From CAZQQU01 sp964595625 (lineage in GTDB: Bacteria; Bacteroidota; Bacteroidia; Flavobacteriales; Flavobacteriaceae): DNA of 64,000 nucleotides. The stretch is from positions 1-64,000 of the forward strand of contig CAZQQU010000007.1 in NCBI GenBank assembly GCA_964595625.1, read 5' to 3'. Made by a program: the position numbers and the translations under genes. How positions within the stretch are numbered: the stretch's first letter is position 1; each line of letters opens with the position of its first letter. The notes below the pieces were generated by a model, which saw nothing but the letters and a program-made list of their open reading frames with translations, ran no database searches and was not told the DNA's origin. This document shows, in pieces, positions 7,105-14,580 of this stretch.

Positions 7105-7293
7105 TGTTTTTGTTTTAGTTTACGTTCTTCGTTAGATAGCAACCCACCTTTAATCTATAAGTTAGTGGAAGGGTTTAGATGCTAAACTAAACTCCCGGAC
7201 TAGTTCCGGGAATGGAACGGCGTTAATAATAAATAAGGAACTTGTATAAGGGTAGTAATAAAAACTACCAGTGTCCGTAAATACGGATCTCCA
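7105..7293 (-). promoter_or_regulatory. rpsI-rpsB intergenic leader with hairpin
   Basis: This is an unusually long gap inside a ribosomal protein operon. On the minus strand it contains CCCGGA, loop ACTAG, TCCGGG (7193-7210), and the stretch ACTAACTTATAGATTAAAGG just before rpsB. I recognise no named leader family. A site for S2 autoregulation or a secondary promoter are both possible. Confidence 0.35.
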
Positions 7294-7680
7294 TTAACGT
7301 TTAGAAAACTGGAATTTCTTACGAGCTTTTTTACGTCCAAATTTCTTGCGTTCTACCATTCGAGGATCACGGGTTAATAAGCCTTCGGGTTTTAAAAACG
7401 AACGATTATCAGCCTCTACTTCACACAAAGCTCTTGAGATAGCTAAGCGAATAGCTTCCGCTTGACCGGTAATTCCACCTCCATATACATTAACTTTTAC
7501 ATCGTAGTTAGCTTCGTTGTTAGTTAAGGTCAAAGGTTGTTTTACTTTGTAACGTAAGGGCTCTGTAGTAAAATAGTTTTCGAGCTCTCTTTTATTGACG
7601 GTGATGGTTCCATTTCCTTGTGAAACATACACCCGTGCAACAGCAGTTTTTCTTCTGCCTATTTTGTGAATAATCTCCAT
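7294..7680 (-). CDS. rpsI: 30S ribosomal protein S9
   Basis: S9 sits in the 30S head, with its C-terminal arm touching P-site tRNA. The 128 residues start MEIIHKIGRRKTAVARVY and end GRKKARKKFQFSKR, the conserved tRNA-contacting tail. VYGGGITGQAEAIRLAISRAL is the family core. Its ATG overlaps the rplM stop by one base (TAATG), so the two are translationally coupled, the standard rplM-rpsI pair. Confidence 0.98.
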   Translation of the reverse strand: MEIIHKIGRRKTAVARVYVSQGNGTITVNKRELENYFTTEPLRYKVKQPLTLTNNEANYDVKVNVYGGGITGQAEAIRLAISRALCEVEADNRSFLKPEGLLTRDPRMVERKKFGRKKARKKFQFSKR

Positions 7681-8135
7681 TACTTAATTTCGTTTAAGTT
7701 AATAGTCCTTGGTTTTTGAGCCTCTTGGTCATGTTCAGCACCTACATAAACTTTTAAATTTTTAAAAAGTGCTGCTCCTAATTTATTTTTAGGCAACATC
7801 CCTTTTACGGCTTTCTCTACCAATCGTTCCGGACTCTTGGCAAACAATTCTTTAGCTGTCAACTCACGCTGACCACCTGGATACCCCGTGTGACGAATGT
7901 AGGTTTTGTCATCCCATTTACTACCCGATAAAACGATTTTCTCGGCATGGGTAATGATTACATTATCACCACAGTCTACATGCGGTGTAAAACAAGGTTT
8001 GTGTTTACCTCTCAATAGCTTGGCCACCTCGGATGAAAGTCGCCCCAAGGGTTGACCCGTAGCATCTATATGGACCCATTCCTTGTTAACAGTCGCTTTA
8101 TTTGCAGATACTGTCTTGTAACTCAATGTGTTCAC
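7680..8135 (-). CDS. rplM: 50S ribosomal protein L13
   Basis: L13 is an early-assembling large-subunit protein. The 151 residues contain WVHIDATGQPLGRLSSEVAKLLRGK, HADEG-type block HVDCGDNVIITHAEK and the block YRHTGYPGG variant IRHTGYPGGQRELTAKEL, all characteristic. It is the first gene of the operon and is preceded by a consensus flavobacterial promoter about 60 bases upstream. Confidence 0.98.
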   Translation of the reverse strand: MNTLSYKTVSANKATVNKEWVHIDATGQPLGRLSSEVAKLLRGKHKPCFTPHVDCGDNVIITHAEKIVLSGSKWDDKTYIRHTGYPGGQRELTAKELFAKSPERLVEKAVKGMLPKNKLGAALFKNLKVYVGAEHDQEAQKPRTINLNEIK

Positions 8136-8193
8136 ACTATATTTTTTAAAAAATTAAACAACTTCAATCAACTCTGGTATCAGAATTGGGGTG

Positions 8194-8224
8194 CAAATGT
8201 ACAATTATATATTTGATTTGCAAA
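8194..8224 (-). promoter_or_regulatory. Flavobacterial sigma promoter of rplM operon
   Basis: On the minus strand TTTG (8221-8224) is followed after exactly 19 bases by TACATTTG (8194-8201), matching the Bacteroidota TTTG/TAnnTTTG promoter. The leader to the rplM ATG is about 50 bases. Confidence 0.8.
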
Positions 8225-8254
8225 TCCCTTATTTTAATTTTTTCAATCTTTTTT

Positions 8255-8283
8255 AAAATAAAAAAGACAGCTATTTGCTGTCC
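8255..8283 (-). terminator. Intrinsic terminator of greA
   Basis: Minus-strand GACAGC, loop AAATA, GCTGTC, followed by TTTTTTATTTT. It lies about 25 bases after the greA stop and upstream of the rplM promoter, isolating the two units. Confidence 0.85.
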
Positions 8284-8307
8284 CGGTTATTGTTTTTTTA
8301 TCTTGGC

Positions 8308-8784
8308 TTAATCCCGGGTGATTTCCAATATTTCTAGTTTAATTTTTCCGCTGGGCACTTGAATCTCTGCTATCTCTCCTTGACTCTTACCTAGCAATCC
8401 TTTACCAATGGGCGAATCCACCGAAATTTTGGAAGCTTTTAAATCGGCCTCACTTTGCGCTACTAATTTATAGGTAACCACGCCACCGGTAGTTAAATTT
8501 TTTATTTTCACCGTAGAGTGTATTAATACCTTAGATACATCTAACTGTGATTCATCAATGATACGGGCATTAGCTACCAACTCTTCCAATTTGGAAATAC
8601 GGAGTTCAAGCATACCTTGCGCTTCTTTGGCTGCGTCATATTCTGCATTTTCAGACAAATCGCCTTTGTCTCGGGCTTCAGCAATAGCTTGAGATGCCTT
8701 GGGACGCTCTACATCCCGAAGGTAATTCAACTCTTCCTTGAGTTTTTTCAATCCTTCTTCTGTATAATACGAAACTTTACTCAT
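8308..8784 (-). CDS. greA: Transcription elongation factor GreA
   Basis: GreA rescues backtracked RNA polymerase by stimulating RNA cleavage. I start at 8784 (MSKVSYYTEEGLKKL), giving 158 residues, the usual length; the longer open frame to 8895 would pass through the promoter and leader hairpin. The N-terminal coiled coil (ELNYLRDVERPKASQAIAEA) carries the acidic tip DKGDLSENAEYDAAKE, and the C-terminal domain ends SPIGKGLLGKSQGEIAEI. A leader hairpin with T-run precedes it, suggesting attenuation. Confidence 0.95.
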   Translation of the reverse strand: MSKVSYYTEEGLKKLKEELNYLRDVERPKASQAIAEARDKGDLSENAEYDAAKEAQGMLELRISKLEELVANARIIDESQLDVSKVLIHSTVKIKNLTTGGVVTYKLVAQSEADLKASKISVDSPIGKGLLGKSQGEIAEIQVPSGKIKLEILEITRD

Positions 8785-8811
8785 AGTTTTAATCCTTAGT
8801 TGTTTATAAAC

Positions 8812-8840
8812 ATAAAAAATCCCACTTGTAAATGGGATTT
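8812..8840 (-). promoter_or_regulatory. Terminator-like hairpin in the greA leader
   Basis: Minus-strand AAATCCCA (8833-8840), an 8-base loop, TGGGATTT (8817-8824), then a run of T before ATG. It lies downstream of a promoter-like TATATTTG (8848-8855) and about 30 bases ahead of the greA start. Its position suggests attenuation of greA. Confidence 0.5.
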
Positions 8841-8847
8841 CCTCAGG

Positions 8848-8855
8848 CAAATATA
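8848..8855 (-). promoter_or_regulatory. Minus-7 element of the greA promoter
   Basis: TATATTTG on the minus strand fits TAnnTTTG. No clear TTTG is seen at the expected 19-21 bases upstream, so only the -7 box is supported. Confidence 0.5.
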
Positions 8856-8910
8856 CAAAATTTTTATTTGCTTTATATTTTATTGTAACTTGCACCCAAA
8901 ATGCAATTGT

Positions 8911-9360
8911 ATGAAATGGAAATGCTTTACCCTATTGCTAATCTGGGTCTTAAGTAGCTGTAAACAGGATGACTCCATCAACCGAAATAATCCCTACCTA
9001 ACCGACCCCTATATCAATTTTACCATCGATTTATCCCTCCCGCAATACAATGCGCTTAACTACCCGGGTAACCACCTGATCATCTCAAATTACGGCATCC
9101 GAGGTATAGTGATTTACAACGAAAACAACACCAACTACCACGTACACGAACTTTCAGACCCCAATCATCCGCCCAACGACTGCTCTGCTATGGAAGTAGA
9201 AGGTATACACGCTACCTGCCCTTGCCCCACTGAATCTAACAACCCCAACAGTTATAACATCATCACCGGGCAACACTTGGCCAACCCCGGAGGTATGTAC
9301 CCCATGCAACGCTACAAAGCCAGCCGAAATGGTAATAGCATCAGTGTGAGTAATCAATAA
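8911..9360 (+). CDS. Rieske-like lipoprotein without cluster ligands
   Basis: I start at 8911 (MKWKCFTLLLIWVLSSCKQDD), which gives a clear lipoprotein signal with Cys17; the open frame extends back to 8800 but that part overlaps the greA leader. The 149 residues follow the pattern of a flavobacterial family resembling Rieske domains: GIRGIVIYNENN, then a segment CSAMEVEGIHATCPCPTE, then GGMYPMQRYKASRNGNSISVSN. The paired C-x-H and C-x2-H cluster ligands are not present, so an iron-sulphur cluster is unlikely. It is divergent from greA. Function unknown. Confidence 0.7.
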   Translation: MKWKCFTLLLIWVLSSCKQDDSINRNNPYLTDPYINFTIDLSLPQYNALNYPGNHLIISNYGIRGIVIYNENNTNYHVHELSDPNHPPNDCSAMEVEGIHATCPCPTESNNPNSYNIITGQHLANPGGMYPMQRYKASRNGNSISVSNQ

Positions 9361-9370
9361 TTTTTTTTAA

Positions 9371-9484
9371 GAAGCTATTTCCCGCTTTCGGCTATATCCC
9401 GAGGGTACCCCCTACTTACTTTCGGTGCAAACCGTTAATTTGTGTATCGGGGTACCCTCGGGGATGCCGCTGCAATCGGGGCTA
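9371..9484. repeat. Structured intergenic repeat, family 1
   Basis: On the minus strand the element reads TAGCCCCGATTGCAGCGGCA, then a variable stem, then ATAGCCGAAAGCGGGAAATAG. The variable stem is a perfect 14-base inverted repeat, CCCGAGGGTACCCC (9398-9411) with GGGGTACCCTCGGG (9449-9462), around 37 bases. I recall similar conserved arms with different inner stems between genes of many flavobacteria; their function is unknown. It lies between two convergent genes. Confidence 0.55.
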
Positions 9485-9533
9485 AAACCCACCCATGGCA
9501 GATCTAAACCCTCTGTGTCATCTTCTAAGCTAA

Positions 9534-11801
9534 CTAAAACTTAAGAGTCAAGCCCGCTAAAAAATGAATTCCCGCTTGCGGATAGTATGCCGCACCTTCC
9601 ACAGTAGTTATTTGGCCGGGTACTGACCAATCGTCTTCATAGGTATAGTAATACCCGTTCGAAGAATACACTGCGTCAAATATATTATAGACCATACCGG
9701 TAAACACTACCGATGAAAACCAGGGCACTTCCCGCCATTCATACACAATATTGAAATCGTTGACAAAAAAACTGCTCAACACCGATTGGGGACTATCTGT
9801 GTTGCCCATATATTGGCGTCCTACATATTTGGTCAAAAAGGATAGATATAAATTTTCTAAGGGTTGATAGACTAAGTTGTTAGAAATAATCAAATCCGGT
9901 GAATACGAGATATTGGTTGTTCCTAAGTTAACTAACTCTCCATCGATGGAGGTGACAAAATCTTTGTTTTTATTGGTACTCCACGCTACCGATGGAAGGA
10001 TCCGAAGATTGTTAAGTAAAGTTACTTCGGCTTCTATTTCGATACCCGCTCGATAACTCTTTCCACTGGAAGCACGCAGTGGAGCCCCCACATCATTCAG
10101 TTCGCCGGTTAATACCAATTGATCTTGGTAATTCATAAAAAACAAATTGGTATTCAATCGTATTTTCTCGGTGGTTAATCGCCACCCCAATTCAAAATCG
10201 TCTAATTTCTCGGGCGTGGTAATTCCCTCTTCAAAATCATTTCGCGTAGGTTCCCGATGAGCTCTTCCGTAAGAAGCATAAAATTGATTGCTATCGTTTA
10301 ACAAATAACTGAGTCCGGCTTTGGGATTAAAAAAACCGTATTGCTGACGCACATCTATAAAGGCTAAATCCGAGGTCATCCCATAGGTTTTGTAATGAAT
10401 AAAGCGTCCTTGCAAATCTCCATACGCCTGCCACTGGTCGTTGATCTTATAGGTAGCCTTGGTAAAAACGGCATATTCATTTTTAGTAGCATCACTTTCA
10501 TAATATCGGTCTCTAATTGAAGAACCGCCACTGTAGGCTGCCCAAATTACCTCTCCAAAGTGATCTCCCAAATAACTGCTCCAGAAAAATCCGGAGTTTA
10601 TATTCCACCGCTGGTCTTTATAATTTATTTGAGTATTGAGTACATAAAAGTGATTGTCTAACCAGCGACGACGAATCAAATCGGTTTCGTCAATAACCTC
10701 ACCCGAACCTAATTCGATGGGAGTAAACCCATAATCATAAAAAGATTCGTCTTCTTTATACTGCTCAAAATACCCTTGGCCTTGGGTATAATTTAACCCC
10801 ACATGGGTACTCCAATGGTTATTTAAACGCTGGGTCCAATGCAATTGAAAATAATCTTGTTTGTAATGATCAATTTCATTGTCGTAAAATTGCATATTCC
10901 CGGATTCATCAAAATACATACCCGCCGAATTAAACCTGCGGTCTTCGGCCATAGTCGCAGCATCAATCCCGTTCCACGATTGATAAGTATTTTGTTTACC
11001 TCCAAATGTGATGGCTTTGATAGTGGTATTCTCTGACTGGTAGTGAGCCTGTAAAAAATACGATTTTAAATCGGAACTGGCTCGTTTGATATAACCATCG
11101 GAATCAATTTTAGACAAGCGCCCGGATATCTCAAAATTTTCCGAAATTCGTCCGCTACTAAACTTCACATGGTGTTTGCGGGTATTGAAAGACCCAAAAA
11201 CATTACTAATTTCACCATAAGCCTTTTCCGAAAAATGATCGGTTACTACATTTAAACTGGCACCAAAGGCACCCGAACCGTTGGTAGAAGTTCCTACGCC
11301 TCGTTGCAATTGAAGGCTTTCAGCTGAAGAAACTATATCCGGAAGATTGACCCAAAAAGTACCCTGACTTTCTGCATCGTTAAACGGGATACCGTTAAAA
11401 GTGACATTGATGCGTGTCACATCGCTTCCGCGTACCCGCATATAGCTGTAACCAATACCCGTTCCATCGTCGGAAGTACTTACCACCGAAGGTAAATAGC
11501 CTACCAATTGAGGAATGTTTTGCCCCAAATTACGTTTGGCAACCTCCTGTTTGTCCAGATTGGTATGAATAATGGGGGAATCGGCCGAAACACGTACCGT
11601 TCGGATAAACACCTCTTCCAAGCTTTCAGGCACCTCCAAACTATCGCCAACTCGGTCTTGAGAATACACCGGAATACTAAGAAGATATAATAAAAATGTT
11701 AACAAAAATAATTTCGCTGACCAGCGAAAAACAACTTCATAATTACGGTCTCTTACCAGACCATAGGCAGGACTCAAAGAGTCAAAGAAAACGGTTTTCA
11801 T
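9534..11801 (-). CDS. TonB-dependent outer-membrane receptor, probably for thiamine
   Basis: The 755-residue protein has a hydrophobic export segment (LFLLTFLLYLLSIPVYSQ, about 32-49), a plug domain (QNIPQLVGYLPSVVSTSDDG, RVRGSDVTRINVTFNGIPFND, LQLQRGVGTSTNGSGAFGASLNV) and a long beta-barrel ending in GLTLKF with a terminal Phe. No N-terminal carboxypeptidase-like domain is present. A TPP riboswitch plus terminator lies directly upstream, so it is repressed when thiamine pyrophosphate is plentiful. That points to uptake of thiamine or its phosphate esters, as for Bacteroidota receptors called OMR1. Monocistronic by position. Substrate is inferred from regulation. Confidence 0.9.
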   Translation of the reverse strand: MKTVFFDSLSPAYGLVRDRNYEVVFRWSAKLFLLTFLLYLLSIPVYSQDRVGDSLEVPESLEEVFIRTVRVSADSPIIHTNLDKQEVAKRNLGQNIPQLVGYLPSVVSTSDDGTGIGYSYMRVRGSDVTRINVTFNGIPFNDAESQGTFWVNLPDIVSSAESLQLQRGVGTSTNGSGAFGASLNVVTDHFSEKAYGEISNVFGSFNTRKHHVKFSSGRISENFEISGRLSKIDSDGYIKRASSDLKSYFLQAHYQSENTTIKAITFGGKQNTYQSWNGIDAATMAEDRRFNSAGMYFDESGNMQFYDNEIDHYKQDYFQLHWTQRLNNHWSTHVGLNYTQGQGYFEQYKEDESFYDYGFTPIELGSGEVIDETDLIRRRWLDNHFYVLNTQINYKDQRWNINSGFFWSSYLGDHFGEVIWAAYSGGSSIRDRYYESDATKNEYAVFTKATYKINDQWQAYGDLQGRFIHYKTYGMTSDLAFIDVRQQYGFFNPKAGLSYLLNDSNQFYASYGRAHREPTRNDFEEGITTPEKLDDFELGWRLTTEKIRLNTNLFFMNYQDQLVLTGELNDVGAPLRASSGKSYRAGIEIEAEVTLLNNLRILPSVAWSTNKNKDFVTSIDGELVNLGTTNISYSPDLIISNNLVYQPLENLYLSFLTKYVGRQYMGNTDSPQSVLSSFFVNDFNIVYEWREVPWFSSVVFTGMVYNIFDAVYSSNGYYYTYEDDWSVPGQITTVEGAAYYPQAGIHFLAGLTLKF

Positions 11802-11862
11802 TCGTACTAATTTTTATACGAATAAAAGGGGCTGTTATTCTTGGGTTACTACTAAAATTTAA

Positions 11863-11905
11863 CAAAAAAACCCCTGACACCACTACATAAGTGTATCAGG
11901 GGTTT
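11863..11905 (-). terminator. Expression-platform terminator of the TPP riboswitch
   Basis: Minus-strand CCCCTGA with TCAGGGG (11896-11902 and 11871-11877) and an inner CAC/GTG pair, followed by TTTTTTTG. It lies between the aptamer and the receptor start at 11801. Confidence 0.8.
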
Positions 11906-11924
11906 AAAATCGTTTCCAATTTTA

Positions 11925-12056
11925 TTTCCTTTCCCTTGGCAGCATTACCCGCCCAGGTTCTTTGGGTATAATCTCAGCCGTAGTAAACTGGGGATTGAAA
12001 TTCTCAGACCAACTCTGAGAAATTCCTATCCCATAAGCTTTCTACAGCACCCCTTT
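11925..12056 (-). promoter_or_regulatory. TPP (THI-box) riboswitch
   Basis: The minus strand carries the conserved THI-box blocks in order: GGGGTGC at the 5' side, a variable P3 extension (TTCTCAGA, loop GTTGG, TCTGAGAA, 12001-12021), GGCTGAGATTATACCC (11964-11979), then GAACCTGGGCGGGTAATGC and TGCCAAGGGAA (from 11930). A terminator hairpin follows. It controls the TonB receptor. Confidence 0.95.
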
Positions 12057-12065
12057 GAGATGGTG

Positions 12066-12073
12066 CAAATTTA
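12066..12073 (-). promoter_or_regulatory. Minus-7 element for the riboswitch transcript
   Basis: TAAATTTG followed by CACC on the minus strand fits TAnnTTTG and lies about 10 bases before the aptamer. No clear -33 box is visible. Confidence 0.5.
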
Positions 12074-12145
12074 CTAATTTTCTCTCAATATACATTTATA
12101 TTTAGGTAAAATGACCGTAACTTTATACTTTGCTTTTTTTAATCA

Positions 12146-14575
12146 ATGAAAAAAGAAGGATTGAAAATACCCGTAACACTCAAAGTAATCCTTGGTTACA
12201 GTGCCATCATTATCCTTGCTGTTTACAGTATTTGGTTTGTTTACGGACAAATTGAATCCTTATCCCAGAGTATTGAGACCAACAATGAGGATCGGCTCAG
12301 GCATTTGCGAATCGGTGAAATTGCAACCAATCTATTTGCTGCAGAAAGTATGAGTCGGGATATTATTCAAAATCAAAAAAACGACAGTTTAGCACCCTTT
12401 GAAAAAAAAATCGATACAATTCACCACCTGATCCATCAGCTTCGAAACAATTATGAAAATGTTGAAATGAATGTGGCCTTGGATAGTTTTGACTTACTTC
12501 TCACTCAAAAAAATCTCAACTTAAAAGAATTATTAGAACTTCGAGAAAACGCCTATACCGAAAGCTATTATGCCAAAGTCATTTCACAACTTCAAAAATT
12601 AGATCACAATTTTGAAGATGAAAATTACGAATGGCAACTCCGCAATCACGATCCTCGAGTACGACGAGCCATCATTGGTTTAATAGAGTATTCCAAAGAA
12701 AATCGCAAAGGCGAATTGACGCAAAAAACAGCCGATTCCTTAATCAATTCCCTTAAAAATGTACTCAACAGCCTAGAACGCCAAGAAAGGCGTATTATGC
12801 AGACCATCAAAGAAAAAGAAAATGAACTACTTGAAAACGACCGATTTCTTTCTTCCCAGTTGCAAGATATTCGGTATAAAATTGAGCAGGAAGAGATTAA
12901 TAAAGGAATGGCGAATGTACTTTATTCCAAAAATTTAGTAGAACGCACCTCCACAGTCATCGTGATTTTAGGTATCATTTCCGTGGTGACTATGTTGTTT
13001 TTTGTAACTATGATTTTTTATGATATTCATCGTAGTCAAACTTATCGCAAACAACTCGAAGAGGCGAAGAACTATTCGGAAAGCTTACTGCGCCATCGGG
13101 AACAAATTATGAATACCGTCACCCACGATTTACGTTCACCACTCAATTCTGTCATTGGTTATACGGATTTACTAGAGAAAACACCATTGACGCACCAGCA
13201 AAAACAATATCTTAAAAACCTCAAAACCTCCTCCGATTACATTCTTAATTTAGTTAATGATTTACTCGATATTTCCAAACTCAATTCGGGTAAAATAAGC
13301 ACTCAAAATCATCGATTCAATCTTCAAGCCGTTATTCAAAATGCGGCTAAAACCGTCATCCCAGAAAATAACCCCAAAAAACTCAAACTCACTGTCACCA
13401 CCCACCCCGAATTTGAGCGTGATATCATATCCGATTCTTTTAGAATTCATCAAGTATTAGCCAATCTGATTTCCAACGCTTATAAATTTACCCCGCAAGG
13501 GGAAATAAAAATCACGGCAGATTACGTTCCCAAAAACAACCGACCCCGTATGGCCATTGCGGTTCAAGATACCGGTATAGGGATTTCTAAAGCACTCCAA
13601 AAAGAAGTCTTTAGAGAGTTTTCGCAAGTGCAGCGAGAAGATGGTTTAAAACACGAAGGGTTTGGTTTGGGGTTGTCCATTTCAAAAAAAATTGTACAAC
13701 TCTTAGGAGGAGAAATTTCGCTTAAAAGCGAAATTGATAAAGGATCTACATTTACCGTGACACTGCCTTTTGAATTTGCCACTGACCAACAAGCACCTCA
13801 AACCCCACCCCCGGCTACCACCCGACAACCGATTACCGAACAAGCACAAATATTAATCATTGACGATGATCCCGTACAATTAGCATTGACTTCAGAAATA
13901 CTAAAACCTACCGGGATCGCAACCGATTGTGTTACTAGTGTGGATCAAGCTCTAATGGCATTAGATAAAAAGCCCTATGCTCTTATACTCACCGATATTC
14001 AAATGCCCCAGCGTGATGGTTTTGATTTTTTACAAGTAGTGCAACAGTCAAAAAATCATGCTCAACTCCCTGTAATAGCTATTTCGGGGCGTACCGACTT
14101 GGACCACCAGGAATACCTCAACGCAGGTTTTAGTGGTCATTTAGTCAAACCTTTTCGCCCGGATTCGTTGTATGAACTCTTGGAAAACTATTTTGAAATT
14201 ACTCACCCTTTACCTAATCCTGAAGAGGCTTCCCTTTCGGGAAACAACGAACTTTATGACTTATCTGATTTGTATTATTTTACGGATGGTGATACCGCCT
14301 CTTTACAGATGATAGTGAAAACCTTTATCGAAAACTCCCGAGAAAATTTAGTTACCATTCAATCTTGCCTTTCTGAAAATAACACGACCCAAATTAGTAC
14401 CATAATTCACAAAATGCTACCGATGTATCGCCAATTAAAAATACAACAGGTGATTCCATTAATGGAACGTTTGGAGCAAGATAAAATCCCTTTGGATGAC
14501 CTTCCAATAACTATACAAGCACTGAGTGAAAAGATTTATCACGTATTAAACACTTTAGAAGCCGAAGTCTCTTAG
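12146..14575 (+). CDS. Hybrid sensor histidine kinase with receiver and Hpt-like domain
   Basis: The 809 residues run: first membrane helix (VILGYSAIIILAVYSIWFVY, about 14-33), a helical periplasmic sensor, second membrane helix (STVIVILGIISVVTMLFFV, about 271-290), coiled-coil linker, HisKA with His327 in VTHDLRSPLNS, HATPase (NLISNAYKF, DTGIGIS, GFGLGLSI), a receiver with Asp617 in LTDIQMP and the LVKPF lysine, and a C-terminal helical domain with His755 in IIHKML, likely an Hpt module. This gives an internal phosphorelay. It converges with a sigma54 response regulator gene six bases away, its probable partner. Signal unknown. Confidence 0.92.
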   Translation: MKKEGLKIPVTLKVILGYSAIIILAVYSIWFVYGQIESLSQSIETNNEDRLRHLRIGEIATNLFAAESMSRDIIQNQKNDSLAPFEKKIDTIHHLIHQLRNNYENVEMNVALDSFDLLLTQKNLNLKELLELRENAYTESYYAKVISQLQKLDHNFEDENYEWQLRNHDPRVRRAIIGLIEYSKENRKGELTQKTADSLINSLKNVLNSLERQERRIMQTIKEKENELLENDRFLSSQLQDIRYKIEQEEINKGMANVLYSKNLVERTSTVIVILGIISVVTMLFFVTMIFYDIHRSQTYRKQLEEAKNYSESLLRHREQIMNTVTHDLRSPLNSVIGYTDLLEKTPLTHQQKQYLKNLKTSSDYILNLVNDLLDISKLNSGKISTQNHRFNLQAVIQNAAKTVIPENNPKKLKLTVTTHPEFERDIISDSFRIHQVLANLISNAYKFTPQGEIKITADYVPKNNRPRMAIAVQDTGIGISKALQKEVFREFSQVQREDGLKHEGFGLGLSISKKIVQLLGGEISLKSEIDKGSTFTVTLPFEFATDQQAPQTPPPATTRQPITEQAQILIIDDDPVQLALTSEILKPTGIATDCVTSVDQALMALDKKPYALILTDIQMPQRDGFDFLQVVQQSKNHAQLPVIAISGRTDLDHQEYLNAGFSGHLVKPFRPDSLYELLENYFEITHPLPNPEEASLSGNNELYDLSDLYYFTDGDTASLQMIVKTFIENSRENLVTIQSCLSENNTTQISTIIHKMLPMYRQLKIQQVIPLMERLEQDKIPLDDLPITIQALSEKIYHVLNTLEAEVS

Positions 14576-14580
14576 TGTTT

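Noticed and set aside
8785..8895. Extended N-terminus of GreA
   Set aside because: The extra 37 codons overlap the promoter box and leader hairpin; GreA proteins start with the MSKVSYYTEEG-type segment.
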